This document shows, in pieces, positions 55,376-63,925 of a stretch of DNA of 64,000 nt; the stretch's first letter is position 1; every line of letters begins with the position of its first letter. This DNA comes from Flavobacterium segetis (GTDB lineage: Bacteria > Bacteroidota > Bacteroidia > Flavobacteriales > Flavobacteriaceae). The notes beneath the pieces were generated by a model that searched no databases, was not told the DNA's origin, and was given only the letters and a program-made list of their open reading frames with translations. The stretch spans positions 434,001 to 498,000 of the forward strand of contig NZ_FQWE01000001.1 of the NCBI RefSeq assembly GCF_900129575.1. Direction: 5' to 3'. A program made the position numbers and the translations under genes.

Positions 55376-57787
55376 ATGAAGTCAAAAATTCCGTTTTTCC
55401 TATTTTTAGGACTGAGCCTAACCACCTTTGCTCAAGAAAACTTAAGTTACCAAAAACCATCTAAATCCATCTTAGAATTAGCTGATTTCGAAAGAGCACC
55501 CGCAGTATCAATGGATACTAAAAAAGAATATTTGCTATTATCTTATAGAAATACATACAAAACATTAGATGATTTAAATCAAGAAGAATTGCGTCTAGGT
55601 GGATTACGAATCAATCCCTTGACCAATATATCTAGCACAGTCACTTACATCAATAATCTTAAATTAAGAAAAGTAAGTGACAAAAATGAAATGCAAGTTA
55701 CTGGTTTGCCTCAAAATCCTCGTATTAGTAATTTAGCTTGGTCACCAAACGATAAGAAAATCTCCTTTTCTCATACTACGGCTTCTGGAGTTGAGCTTTG
55801 GGTTATTGATGTTGCTTCGGCGAAAGCCATAAAATTAACTGAAGCTACAGTCAATGCTAATATAGGAAGTCCGTTTAGCTGGATGAATGACAACGAAACT
55901 ATATTAGTGAAAATGCTTCCAAAAAATAGAGCGGCGTTATTAGATTCTAAAAAAGACTTACCAGCTGGGCCAATAATTTCAAATGCTGATGGAGCAAAAT
56001 CTCAAAACAGAACCTATCCAGATATGTTGAAAAACAAGAATGACGAGATTAATTTTGAAAACATCATGACTTCTGAATTGTACAAAGTAAACTTAAATGG
56101 AACAGCTACTTTGTTTATGAAAGCAGCTATGTATGCCGGAGAAAGTTTTTCGCCAGACGGTAATTATCTGATGGTAACCACCATTCAAAAACCATTCTCT
56201 TATATTGTTCCACTTAGCCGTTTCCCATCTAAATCAGCTATTTATGATACATCAGGAAAAGAGATCAAAGTTGTTAATGAGGTTCCGCTGACTGAAATTA
56301 TTCCAAAAGGATTTATGGCAGTTCGTAAAGGAAAAAGAAACATGACTTGGAGAGCAGATAAGCCTGCTACTTTAGTTTTTGCGGAAGCATTAGATGGTGG
56401 AGATCCTGCTAATAATGTAGCTTTTAGAGATGAAGTCTTCTTGTGGAATGCTCCATTTAACAATGATCCTACTACATTAGTTAAAACACCACAACGTTAT
56501 GACAGAATGATTTGGGGTAATGATACTATGGCAATCGTTTCTGACGAATGGTATGATACTAGAAATACAAAAACGTATTTAATAAATCCATCGGATCCAA
56601 GTCAAGCACCAAAAGTAATTTTTGATAGAAATTCACAAGATGTATACTCTGATCCTGGAAATTTCGAAACTCGAAAAAATGAATACAATCGCTATGTTTT
56701 AGCAATGGAGGATGGAAACGCTTTTCTCATTGGTAATGGTTTTACAAAAAACGGTCAATTTCCATTTATTAGTGAATTTAATTTAAAAACTTTAAAATCA
56801 AACCGATTGTATACCTCAACTTATACTGATAAAAAAGAGGATATTATTGAAATTGAGGATTTCAAGAAAGGTACTGTTTTAGTACAAATTCAATCTAAAA
56901 ATGAGTATCCTAATTATTTCTTACGAAACATCAAACAAAAAAACAAGTTAACACCAATTACTGATTTTAAAAATCCTTTTGAAAGTATTAAAAACGTAAG
57001 TAAAGAAGTGATTAAATACAAGCGTAAAGACGGAGTTGAATTGTCAGGTACTTTGTATTTACCTGTTGGTTATGACAAAGCAAAAAAAGAGAAAATGCCA
57101 TTACTAATATGGGCTTATCCAGCAGAATATAAGGACAAGAATTCAGCGGGACAGGTAACACAAAATCCAAATGAGTTTACTTTTCCTAGTTATGGCTCTT
57201 TTGTATATTGGGTAACTAAAGGTTACGTAGTTCTTGATGACGCTGCTTTCCCAATAATTGGCGAAGGAACAACGGAACCAAATGATAATTTCATCACCCA
57301 ATTAGTAGATAATGCGGAGGCTGCAATTAATGCTGTGGACGCTTTAGGTTATATTGACAAGAAAAAAGTAGCAATTGGAGGTCATTCTTACGGTGCGTTT
57401 ATGACGGCGAATTTACTAACACATTCTAATCTTTTTGCTTGCGGAATTGCTAGAAGTGGTGCTTACAATAGAACGCTAACTCCTTTTGGTTTTCAAAGTG
57501 AGCAACGCAACTACTGGGAAAGTCCAGAGGTTTACAATGCTATGTCACCGTTTATGAATGCGGGTAAAATGAAAACACCAATGTTATTAGTTCACGGAGA
57601 GGCTGATAATAATCCTGGAACATTTACATTGCAAACAGAGCGTTATTTCCAAGCGTTAAAAGGATTAGGAGCTCCAGCAAGAATGGTGATTTTACCAAAA
57701 GAAGCGCACGGTTATGTCGCGAAAGAAAATATACTTCATTTACTTTGGGAACAAGATCAATTTTTAGAAAAGTATTTGAAGAATTAA
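55376..57787 (+). CDS. Secreted S9 prolyl-oligopeptidase family peptidase
   Basis: This is an 803-residue exported peptidase. A signal peptide (about residues 1-19, ending TFAQ) is followed by a beta-propeller domain (to about residue 540, repeated WSPNDKKISF and SPDGNYLMV-type blades). The alpha/beta-hydrolase domain has Ser671 in GGHSYGAFM, Asp744 in VHGEADNN and His778 in KEAHGY. The layout resembles the glutamyl-endopeptidase-like S9D branch. It should act on peptides in the periplasm or outside the cell. It is monocistronic. Confidence 0.93.
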   Translation: MKSKIPFFLFLGLSLTTFAQENLSYQKPSKSILELADFERAPAVSMDTKKEYLLLSYRNTYKTLDDLNQEELRLGGLRINPLTNISSTVTYINNLKLRKVSDKNEMQVTGLPQNPRISNLAWSPNDKKISFSHTTASGVELWVIDVASAKAIKLTEATVNANIGSPFSWMNDNETILVKMLPKNRAALLDSKKDLPAGPIISNADGAKSQNRTYPDMLKNKNDEINFENIMTSELYKVNLNGTATLFMKAAMYAGESFSPDGNYLMVTTIQKPFSYIVPLSRFPSKSAIYDTSGKEIKVVNEVPLTEIIPKGFMAVRKGKRNMTWRADKPATLVFAEALDGGDPANNVAFRDEVFLWNAPFNNDPTTLVKTPQRYDRMIWGNDTMAIVSDEWYDTRNTKTYLINPSDPSQAPKVIFDRNSQDVYSDPGNFETRKNEYNRYVLAMEDGNAFLIGNGFTKNGQFPFISEFNLKTLKSNRLYTSTYTDKKEDIIEIEDFKKGTVLVQIQSKNEYPNYFLRNIKQKNKLTPITDFKNPFESIKNVSKEVIKYKRKDGVELSGTLYLPVGYDKAKKEKMPLLIWAYPAEYKDKNSAGQVTQNPNEFTFPSYGSFVYWVTKGYVVLDDAAFPIIGEGTTEPNDNFITQLVDNAEAAINAVDALGYIDKKKVAIGGHSYGAFMTANLLTHSNLFACGIARSGAYNRTLTPFGFQSEQRNYWESPEVYNAMSPFMNAGKMKTPMLLVHGEADNNPGTFTLQTERYFQALKGLGAPARMVILPKEAHGYVAKENILHLLWEQDQFLEKYLKN

Positions 57788-57829
57788 GTTATTTACTGTT
57801 AATAAATAAAAGATTTTATTGCCACAAAG

Positions 57830-57933
57830 TCACAAAGTTTTTAAGGTTGATTAACCAATTAAATTCACGCCTTTCTGATCCAGCGGCAAATGATTCACAA
57901 AATTAAAATCTGCGAATCTACGGTAAAAAAAGC
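57830..57933. repeat. Degenerate flavobacterial intergenic repeat
   Basis: GCCACAAAGTCACAAAG is followed by GATTCACAAAATTAAAATC and TGCGAATC, in which GATTC-x-CA pairs with TG-x-GAATC. I recognise this wording (cacaaagtcacaaag and gattcac...gaatc) as a common relic in flavobacterial intergenic DNA. It shows no coding potential. Confidence 0.35.
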
Positions 57934-57951
57934 TTCATTATAATAAATAGA

Positions 57952-57989
57952 AAACCCCGAAAATTAGTACTTTTCGGGGTTTATTTTTT
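57952..57989. terminator. Bidirectional terminator
   Basis: AAACCCCGAAAA (57952-57963) pairs perfectly with TTTTCGGGGTTT (57971-57982). T-rich and A-rich flanks serve both the S9 peptidase and the convergent ABC ATPase gene. Confidence 0.85.
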
Positions 57990-58942
57990 TACGACATCAT
58001 CAATGTAACTTCTTGATTCAATTCTAATTCACTATCGTGTTCAAAAAAAATAGCGCGTCGCTCAAACGCTGCTTTAATTAAATAATGACTTCCTTTAAAG
58101 TAGCACTGCTTGATCACTACCTGCATTATTCCGTTGTCAACAACTTTTAATTGATGCGGATACAGTAGTAATAAGCGATCTTCGTCCCCTTTTAAAGGAA
58201 TTAGCTGCGACAATTTTAATTCATTGACTTCACCAAAAAGGGAAGCAATATATTTATTTGCAGGATTTTCATATATGGCCTTCGAATTGGATTTAGCCAA
58301 CAATTTTCCAGCTTGCATTACTATTGTTTCATCTGAGAAAGCTAGCGCATCTGTGCTATCGTGAGTGGCAATAATACAAGTCACTCCTTTATCTTTTAAA
58401 TATCGAAATAAATTACGACGCAAAGAATTTTTTCTAAAAGAATCAATTTGGCTAAAAGGTTCATCAAGTAATAAAATTTCTGGTTCTACTGCTAAAACTC
58501 TAGCCAGCGCCACTCTTTGTTGTTGACCACCGCTTAAAAATTTAGCTTTTACTTTTGCGAAAGCAGTCATTTCAACCATGTCTAATAATTCCTGAACACG
58601 AGCACTTTTTTCCTGAGGATACATATTCGATAAAAATTTACCTACGTTTTCCTCTACAGTTATGTATGGCATTAAATCAAAATCCTGTGCTAAATATTTG
58701 ATATAATCTTCGCCGGGAATTAAATTACTCTTGGGTCCTAAAATAGGATTTCCATTGTATTTAATTTCACCACTATCTAAGTCATATAATCCATAAATAA
58801 GTTTTAACAAAGTACTTTTTCCGCAACCGCTTTCGCCAATGATCGCTGTGTTTTGACCTTTAGCAATCGTAAAACTGATGTTTTCAATAACTGGTTGGTT
58901 AATATAAGTGAATGTTATGTCTTTTATCTCTAGCATCTTCAA
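57989..58942 (-). CDS. ABC transporter ATP-binding protein
   Basis: The 317-residue ATPase has Walker A GESGCGKST (residues 36-44), signature LSGGQQQR, Walker B ILLLDEP and an H-loop in IIATHDS. After about residue 225 there is a C-terminal domain of about 90 residues of the TOBE-like kind, as in FbpC/PotA-type importers. No permease or binding-protein gene is adjacent, so its partner must be elsewhere or the ATPase serves a non-transport role. It has its own -7 promoter element. Confidence 0.9.
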   Translation of the reverse strand: MKMLEIKDITFTYINQPVIENISFTIAKGQNTAIIGESGCGKSTLLKLIYGLYDLDSGEIKYNGNPILGPKSNLIPGEDYIKYLAQDFDLMPYITVEENVGKFLSNMYPQEKSARVQELLDMVEMTAFAKVKAKFLSGGQQQRVALARVLAVEPEILLLDEPFSQIDSFRKNSLRRNLFRYLKDKGVTCIIATHDSTDALAFSDETIVMQAGKLLAKSNSKAIYENPANKYIASLFGEVNELKLSQLIPLKGDEDRLLLLYPHQLKVVDNGIMQVVIKQCYFKGSHYLIKAAFERRAIFFEHDSELELNQEVTLMMS

Positions 58943-58954
58943 ATTTTAAAAGTG

Positions 58955-58962
58955 CAAATTTA
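58955..58962 (-). promoter_or_regulatory. -7 promoter element of the ABC ATPase gene
   Basis: The minus strand reads TAAATTTGCAC, matching TAnnTTTG, 13 bp upstream of the ATG. Confidence 0.55.
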
Positions 58963-59008
58963 CAATGTTTAATTTATTTACACGAGGATTTGTAGGGGTT
59001 TATGATTT

Positions 59009-59033
59009 ATTCAGAACTGATTCATTCAGAACT
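59009..59033. repeat. Short direct repeat ATTCAGAACT x2
   Basis: Two perfect copies of ATTCAGAACT (59009-59018 and 59024-59033) are spaced at 15 bp. No function is evident; it may be a chance feature or a protein-binding site. Confidence 0.35.
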
Positions 59034-59350
59034 TATCAGCAGTATATCTTCCTGCGTAATCGTCTTTTATTAATCATTTTAACTGGGATTTCAAATCACT
59101 ACATTTCAAAAACAAGTGAAAAACTGTCATGAAACATACTTCTCTTTATTAATTTGATTAATGGTTGTATCAAGCTGTAATGAGGCGGGTAATCCATTTA
59201 GTCCTTGAAAACACTGTTTTTATTTTATCAAATCAAGCGCAGCGACGATTAATTGCAATTAAAGCGTGTTTAATTAATCTCTATTACAAACTTGAATGTA
59301 CTCCTTTATATTAGACCTTCTCAGCAAAACTGTATTAAAATTAAGATATA

Positions 59351-59390
59351 AAAAAAGGTTGCTTCGTAAAGAAACAACCTTTTTTTTATA
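59351..59390 (-). terminator. Terminator of the OmpA-like gene
   Basis: AAAAAAGGTTG pairs with CAACCTTTTTT around a small internal stem (CTTC/GAA). It lies 12 bp after the stop of the OmpA-like gene on the minus strand. Confidence 0.75.
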
Positions 59391-59401
59391 AGTAAGATCT
59401 A

Positions 59402-60097
59402 TTAATTTTTGCTTTCTGCCTCAGAGTCTTTGATCATTTTTTCATTTGCAGTAATAGCAAATTCAACACGACGATTTTGACTTCTTCCTTGCAACGTTTC
59501 ATTAGAAGCTACTGGATCAGCAATTCCTAAACCAGTCACTTGAAATCTATTAGAAGCAACACCTTTTCCAGTCAAATAACTTTTAACTGCAGCTGCTCTT
59601 TCACCTGAAAGTTTCAAATTATATTCGGCAGCACCCGTATTATCAGTATAACCATAAATAGTGATGTTAGTATCAGGATACTCTGCAAACACCGGAACTA
59701 ATTTATCCAAATTTGCTTTTGCAGCAGCAGTCAAAGAAGACTTATTTGTATCAAAACGCACGGCGTTTTCATTTAAAACTAATTTAATTCCTTCTCCCAC
59801 ACGCACAACTTCAGCACCGGGAAGAACTTCATCAATTTGTCTCGCTTGCTTATCCATTTTGTTACCAATAACGCCACCAGCAACTCCACCAACTACTCCA
59901 CCAAGAACAGCACCCATAGCTCCGTTACCACCTTTACCCAGGTTGTTCCCAAGAACTCCACCAAGTACAGCACCAGCAACAGCACCTATTCCCGCTCCTC
60001 TTTGTTTTTGATTGGTATTTTTTACTGCTTCACAACTAGTAAACATTGAACCTATAACCATTATTGTTGCAATTGCAACTACTGAAATCTTTTTCAT
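59402..60097 (-). CDS. OmpA-family lipoprotein with glycine-zipper segment
   Basis: The 231-residue protein has a signal peptide ending in MFTSC (lipidated Cys22). A glycine-zipper region (about residues 34-82, GAGIGAVAGAVLGGVLGNN and GVVGGVAGGVIGNK) follows. An OmpA-like peptidoglycan-binding domain (about residues 110-220) has the TIYGYTDNTG strand, LSGERAAAVKSYL and GRSQNRRVEF. It resembles YiaD-type proteins that bind peptidoglycan from a membrane anchor. It lies 15 bp after the lipocalin-like gene, which is probably in the same operon. Confidence 0.93.
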   Translation of the reverse strand: MKKISVVAIATIMVIGSMFTSCEAVKNTNQKQRGAGIGAVAGAVLGGVLGNNLGKGGNGAMGAVLGGVVGGVAGGVIGNKMDKQARQIDEVLPGAEVVRVGEGIKLVLNENAVRFDTNKSSLTAAAKANLDKLVPVFAEYPDTNITIYGYTDNTGAAEYNLKLSGERAAAVKSYLTGKGVASNRFQVTGLGIADPVASNETLQGRSQNRRVEFAITANEKMIKDSEAESKN

Positions 60098-60112
60098 AAT
60101 TGTATTTATTAT

Positions 60113-60589
60113 TTAGTTAGTTTTTTGAAATTGATAAACTACATCTGTCATTTTTCCTCCAACATCAATTTTGTCAATCAATTGGAAAGAGGATTCAGTT
60201 TGATTAGCTAATCCTAATACATAACCATCTCTCACTTTTTTTGCTTTTTCACCAGCATCTAAAACTTTCAATACAAACTGACCGTTGTCATTTACAAACC
60301 AAGTAATTGGTGAACTGAAAGAAATACAGTCTGCTTTATTCAAAGCCATTGTTCCTTTATTATTATTTGAAACAAATTTCCATGTGCTTCCTACAAAGCA
60401 TTCTGAATCTGCTAACTGAAATGTATTCACTTTGATGTATTGTGATCCTGGATACGTCACCGCACTAATTTCCCAATTTCCTTTTATAGCAACTTGTGCT
60501 TTTCTATCTGTGCTTGTACTAGTCGCAGACTGTGATTTGCAAGCAAACATTAAAACTGCTAGAGTGCATATTAAAATAACTTTTTTCAT
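60113..60589 (-). CDS. Lipocalin-like lipoprotein
   Basis: From the ATG at 60589 this is a 158-residue protein with a signal ending in LMFAC (lipidated Cys17). The rest is a single beta-rich domain of the lipocalin-like family (KGNWEISAVTYPG, then CFVGSTWKFVSNNNKGTMAL and a final DVVYQFQK strand). Such domains bind small hydrophobic molecules; the ligand is unknown. It precedes the OmpA-like gene by 15 bp and carries the operon promoter at 60621. Confidence 0.85.
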   Translation of the reverse strand: MKKVILICTLAVLMFACKSQSATSTSTDRKAQVAIKGNWEISAVTYPGSQYIKVNTFQLADSECFVGSTWKFVSNNNKGTMALNKADCISFSSPITWFVNDNGQFVLKVLDAGEKAKKVRDGYVLGLANQTESSFQLIDKIDVGGKMTDVVYQFQKTN

Positions 60590-60620
60590 TTTTCTCAATT
60601 TTAATGAATTAATACTTACA

Positions 60621-60628
60621 CAAAGGTA
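60621..60628 (-). promoter_or_regulatory. -7 promoter of the lipocalin-OmpA operon
   Basis: The minus strand reads TACCTTTGTG, a full match to TAnnTTTG, 31 bp upstream of the ATG at 60589. Confidence 0.6.
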
Positions 60629-60769
60629 AGTTGGAGGTTTACATTATTGTTGCAAAATTTTATTATATTTTATTAAAATTAACACTTCCGACATTTTGTC
60701 ACTTAATCTATTAATGGTACTGTGTTTGAAAGATTAATTGCCATTAAAACAAACTTAAAAATTCAAAAT

Positions 60770-62671
60770 ATGACAACAGGTAAAATTAATGTTTCGGTTG
60801 AAAACATCTTTCCCTTAATCAAGAAGTTCCTATACAGCGATCACGAGATTTTCTTGAGAGAGTTAATTTCTAATGGTACTGATGCAACATTAAAATTAAA
60901 GCATCTTACAAGCATTGGCGAAGCCAAAGTAGAATATGGCAACCCAATGATTGAAGTAAAAATCGATAAAGAAGGTAAAAAGCTCCATATTATCGATCAA
61001 GGTTTAGGAATGACTGCTGATGAGGTGGAGAAATACATCAACCAAGTTGCTTTTTCTGGCGCTGAAGAGTTCCTAGATAAATACAAAGATTCTGCTAAAG
61101 ATTCTGGAATTATAGGTCATTTTGGTCTTGGTTTCTACTCTGCTTTTATGGTTGCTAAAAAAGTGGAAATTATAACTAAATCTTATAAAGACGAACCAGC
61201 GGCTCACTGGACCTGTGATGGAAGCCCTGAGTTTACCTTAGAACCAGCTGATAAAACGACTCGTGGAACTGAAATCATTCTACATATTGCCGAAGATTCT
61301 TTAGAATTTCTTGAAGATTCTAAGATCAAAGGTTTATTGAATAAGTATAATAAGTTTATGCCTATTCCAATTAAATTTGGAACTAAGACAGAAAAAATTG
61401 AACAAAAAAAGGGCGAAGAAGTTGCCGAAGAAGATAAAGACAAAACTTTTACAGAAGTAGAAGTGGACAATATCATCAACAACCCTAATCCAGCATGGAC
61501 AAAACAACCTACCGAATTATCTCCAGAGGATTACAAAAATTTCTACCATGAATTGTATCCTATGCAGTTTGAGGAGCCATTGTTCCATATTCACTTAAAT
61601 GTTGATTATCCTTTTAACTTAACTGGAATTTTATATTTCCCTAAATTGGGCTCTGACTTACAAATTCAGAAAGACAAAATACAGTTGTACCAAAATCAGG
61701 TCTATGTAACTGATAATGTAGAAGGAATTGTACCTGAGTTTTTAATGATGCTTAAAGGTGTTGTTGATTCACCAGATATTCCATTAAATGTGTCTCGCTC
61801 TGGATTGCAAGCGGATGCAGCAGTAAAGAAAATTTCAAATTACATTACTCGTAAAGTAGCCGATAAACTGAAATCGTTGTTTACCGAAAACCGCGCCGAT
61901 TTTGAACAAAAATGGAATGATATTAAAATTGTTTTAGAATACGGAATGTTATCTGAAGATAAATTCTACGAAAAAGCAGGAGCTTTTGTTCTATACCCAA
62001 CAGTAGATGACAAATTCTATACGCTGGAAGAAATCAAAGAAAATCTTGCTGCAAATCAAACGGATAAAGACGGAAAACTAGTTGTTTTGTATGCTGGAAA
62101 CAAGGAAGCGCAACACTCCTATATTGAGATTGCAAAAGAAAAAGGATATGAAGTTTTATTACTAGACTCTCCTATTATCTCGCACCTGATTCAAAAAATT
62201 GAAGGCGATAACAGCAACATGACGTTTATCCGTGTCGATTCAGATCATATTGATAATTTGATCAAGAAAGACGAAACTACGATTTCTAAATTATCAGAAG
62301 AAGAGCAAACTAATTTGAAAACTGTTTTAGAGACAATAGTTCCAAAACAAACGTACACGGTTCAACTGGAAGCGCTAGACAGCAACGCATCACCATTCAT
62401 TATTACACAACCAGAGTTTATGCGAAGAATGAAAGAAATGAGTCAATCAGGCGGTGGCGGAATGTTTGGAATGGGTAATATGCCAGAAATGTACAATTTA
62501 GTGGTCAATACTAATTCTGAATTAGCGACCAGCATTCTAAACAACAAAGACGCAGCAGCTCAAGAAAGCTTAATCAAACAAGCGCTTGACTTGGCTAAAC
62601 TATCACAAAACCTTTTAAAAGGAGAAGCACTTACCGCTTTTGTAAAAAGAAGTTTTGAATTGATTAAATAA
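60770..62671 (+). CDS. htpG: Molecular chaperone HtpG (Hsp90)
   Basis: This is a 633-residue bacterial Hsp90 starting at the ATG at 60770. The open frame reaches back to 60722 but the family begins at MTTGKINVSVENIFPLI. The GHKL ATPase motifs are LRELISNGTDA, IDQGLGMTADEVEKYI and GHFGLGFYSAFMV. The middle domain includes LPLNVSRS-type sequence with the catalytic arginine, and the C-terminal dimerisation domain is complete. A glycine-rich GGGGMFGMGNMPEMYNLV lies near residue 575. A -7-like TGTGTTTG at 60721 with TTTTG 22 bp upstream may be its promoter. Confidence 0.96.
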   Translation: MTTGKINVSVENIFPLIKKFLYSDHEIFLRELISNGTDATLKLKHLTSIGEAKVEYGNPMIEVKIDKEGKKLHIIDQGLGMTADEVEKYINQVAFSGAEEFLDKYKDSAKDSGIIGHFGLGFYSAFMVAKKVEIITKSYKDEPAAHWTCDGSPEFTLEPADKTTRGTEIILHIAEDSLEFLEDSKIKGLLNKYNKFMPIPIKFGTKTEKIEQKKGEEVAEEDKDKTFTEVEVDNIINNPNPAWTKQPTELSPEDYKNFYHELYPMQFEEPLFHIHLNVDYPFNLTGILYFPKLGSDLQIQKDKIQLYQNQVYVTDNVEGIVPEFLMMLKGVVDSPDIPLNVSRSGLQADAAVKKISNYITRKVADKLKSLFTENRADFEQKWNDIKIVLEYGMLSEDKFYEKAGAFVLYPTVDDKFYTLEEIKENLAANQTDKDGKLVVLYAGNKEAQHSYIEIAKEKGYEVLLLDSPIISHLIQKIEGDNSNMTFIRVDSDHIDNLIKKDETTISKLSEEEQTNLKTVLETIVPKQTYTVQLEALDSNASPFIITQPEFMRRMKEMSQSGGGGMFGMGNMPEMYNLVVNTNSELATSILNNKDAAAQESLIKQALDLAKLSQNLLKGEALTAFVKRSFELIK

Positions 62672-62680
62672 GTAGCGAAC

Positions 62681-62701
62681 CCATTTTATGAATTAAAATG
62701 G
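62681..62701 (+). other. Hairpin downstream of htpG
   Basis: CCATTTT (62681-62687) pairs with AAAATGG (62695-62701) around ATGAATT. No T run follows, so it is more likely an mRNA 3' structure than a terminator. Confidence 0.4.
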
Positions 62702-62745
62702 CGTGAATTGCTAATTCCGAATTATTACGGAATATCCAATATAAT

Positions 62746-62779
62746 AAAGCTGTCCACCACTGGGCAGCTTTTTTTTTGG
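62746..62779 (+). terminator. htpG terminator
   Basis: AAAGCTGTCC (62746-62755) pairs with GGGCAGCTTT (62762-62771, one G-T pair), followed by a T run to 62778. Confidence 0.85.
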
Positions 62780-62811
62780 AGCAGAGTAAGCGCTTTTCAC
62801 AAGAGGTTTTG

Positions 62812-62881
62812 TCCCGCTATACGCTACAATCTTTGCTTCTGGCTACCGCCAAAGCAAAGGATTTTCACTGCTATCGGGGCT
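62812..62881. repeat. Palindromic intergenic repeat (REP-like)
   Basis: TCCCGCTATACGCTACAATC plus TTTGCTT on the left is answered by AAGCAAAGGATT and CTGCTATCGGGGC on the right, an imperfect inverted repeat of about 70 bp. Similar wording (cccgct...gctacaatc...ggatt...ctatcgggg) recurs between flavobacterial genes. A left-half copy lies at 24154. Confidence 0.6.
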
Positions 62882-62948
62882 AGAAAAGAGGTGTGTTTTT
62901 TATAAGAGATTGTTTTTAAAATAAATTTCTAAGAAAATTATGATTTAC

Positions 62949-63048
62949 TTGAAAATCAATAAAGCGTAATAAGCCGGTGTCAAGCTACCCATATTTGGAT
63001 TTATATGCAAAGGTTAGTTTCGCCTGTATACTAGGTAGGCGATATAAT
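62949..63048 (+). repeat. Long direct repeat, copy 1 (degenerate)
   Basis: This about 100-bp segment aligns with 63423-63520 along its full length, with about three quarters of positions equal. Shared blocks include TCAATAAAGCG versus GCAATAAAGCG, CTACCCA, GTTTCGCCT and TATACTAG. The inverted-repeat arms are largely lost here, and the final GTTAGCAGAT has become GGTAGGCGAT. Confidence 0.7.
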
Positions 63049-63114
63049 TCCAAATAAAAATAGAATCGTGCCCATTAGTCCTAAAATACTTAAATAACTG
63101 CGTGAATAGTATAA

Positions 63115-63406
63115 AATTACAAACCACAGACCTACTTGTATGACGGGCAAGTAGCGGGAAACGCTTGTTTAGAAAAAAGTTTACATAGTGTTTTAAAACT
63201 AGCATTGCAAAAAGCAAAAATTACCAAACCAGTAAGTTTGCATTGGTTAAGGCATAGTTATGCCATGCATTTGCTAGAAAGTGATAATGATTTTAAGGTT
63301 CATGCAAGAATTATTAGGCCACAGCAGCAGCAAAACCACCGAAATTTATACGCACGTAAGGACGAAAAGTATTCAACAAATAAAAAGCCCATTCGATGAT
63401 TTGTAA
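63115..63406 (+). pseudogene. Tyrosine recombinase C-terminal remnant, frameshifted
   Basis: The frame KPQTYLYDGQ followed by VSLHWLRHSYAMHLLESDND is the catalytic end of a XerC/D-like tyrosine recombinase, with the LxxLRHxxA motif. After one extra T in the run at 63291-63294, the next frame continues LRFMQELLGHSSSKTTEIY, THVRTKSIQQIKSPFDDL, then stop 63404-63406. That supplies the GHxxxxTT box and the tyrosine nucleophile in IYTHV. The N-terminal core-binding half is absent and a stop lies at 63112. So it is a truncated, frameshifted relic, placed between two direct repeats. Confidence 0.85.
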
Positions 63407-63422
63407 AGAATTATTTATATAT

Positions 63423-63520
63423 TTGAAAAGCAATAAAGCGAAACAAACCTTCGCCAATCTACCCAAATTTGGGTGGATATGCGAAGGTTTGTTTCGCCTA
63501 TATACTAGTTAGCAGATATA
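63423..63520 (+). repeat. Long direct repeat, copy 2, with cruciform
   Basis: This is the intact copy of the repeat at 62949. It contains a 17-bp perfect inverted repeat (63438-63454 with 63481-63497, arms GCGAAACAAACCTTCGC) enclosing a second palindrome (63457-63478, ATCTACCCAAA/TTTGGGTGGAT, one G-T pair). It ends in GTTAGCAGAT (63508-63517), 5 bp before the ATG of the next gene. Confidence 0.85.
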
Positions 63521-63522
63521 GT

Positions 63523-63918
63523 ATGAGAAACGAACTACAAAACATATTTGATTTGATTCCGAAGGAAAAAGGTGATTATAAAAGAGCTAAAAATCTAAAG
63601 AATTATAATGTTGCAGAATTGAAACCAATCATACCAAATTTGTTGGAATGGATTCAAGATATGAATTGGCCAATATCTGGAATCGTTGCCGAATATTTAG
63701 TCGATAATTTTATTGAAATTGAAAATGAAATCTATCCAATTCTAATTACTGTAGATCATATTTGGAAATGGAATGTTATAAACATCTTTAAAGATTTGAT
63801 TGTAGATGAGAAAAATATTGAAATAATAAAAAGAATAGCCAAAAATCCAACAGAAATGGAAAAGTCTGAAGAATTGGATTTATTGTGTAAAGAAGTTGTT
63901 GAAAAACGAAAATGGTAA
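63523..63918 (+). CDS. DUF5071 domain protein
   Basis: From the ATG at 63523 this is a 131-residue cytoplasmic protein. An open frame reaches back to 63469 through the repeat and is rejected. It opens with NIFDLIPKEKGDYKRAKNL and continues with LKPIIPNLLEWIQDMNWPISGIVAEYLV, the hallmark of DUF5071. A charged helical end follows (LLCKEVVEKRKW). The family is small and of unknown role. Here the gene fits exactly between a GTTAGCAGAT end and an ATCTGCTAAC end, as a single-gene cassette would. No promoter of its own is obvious. Confidence 0.85.
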   Translation: MRNELQNIFDLIPKEKGDYKRAKNLKNYNVAELKPIIPNLLEWIQDMNWPISGIVAEYLVDNFIEIENEIYPILITVDHIWKWNVINIFKDLIVDEKNIEIIKRIAKNPTEMEKSEELDLLCKEVVEKRKW

Positions 63919-63925
63919 AAACTAC

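Larger units (their letters stand above)
58943..59401. other. Intergenic region between ABC ATPase and OmpA-like genes
   Basis: These about 460 bp contain the ABC promoter (58955), a short tandem repeat (59009-59033) and the OmpA-gene terminator (59351). I see no gene. Confidence 0.45.
62780..63114. other. Non-coding repeat-rich region after htpG
   Basis: No gene is visible. The region holds a palindromic repeat (62812-62881) and the first, degenerate copy of a long direct repeat (62949-63048). A minus-strand open frame at 63014-63217 overlaps the recombinase remnant and is not a gene. Confidence 0.5.

Noticed and set aside
63014..63217. A 67-codon minus-strand frame near the recombinase relic
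   Set aside because: It overlaps both a repeat and the recombinase remnant and has no recognisable motifs.
62949..63520. CRISPR array
   Set aside because: There are only two long repeats, with unique DNA that encodes a recombinase relic, and no cas genes are present.
62949..63520. Insertion sequence with terminal repeats
   Set aside because: The long repeats are direct, not inverted, and no transposase is present. The enclosed relic is a tyrosine recombinase.
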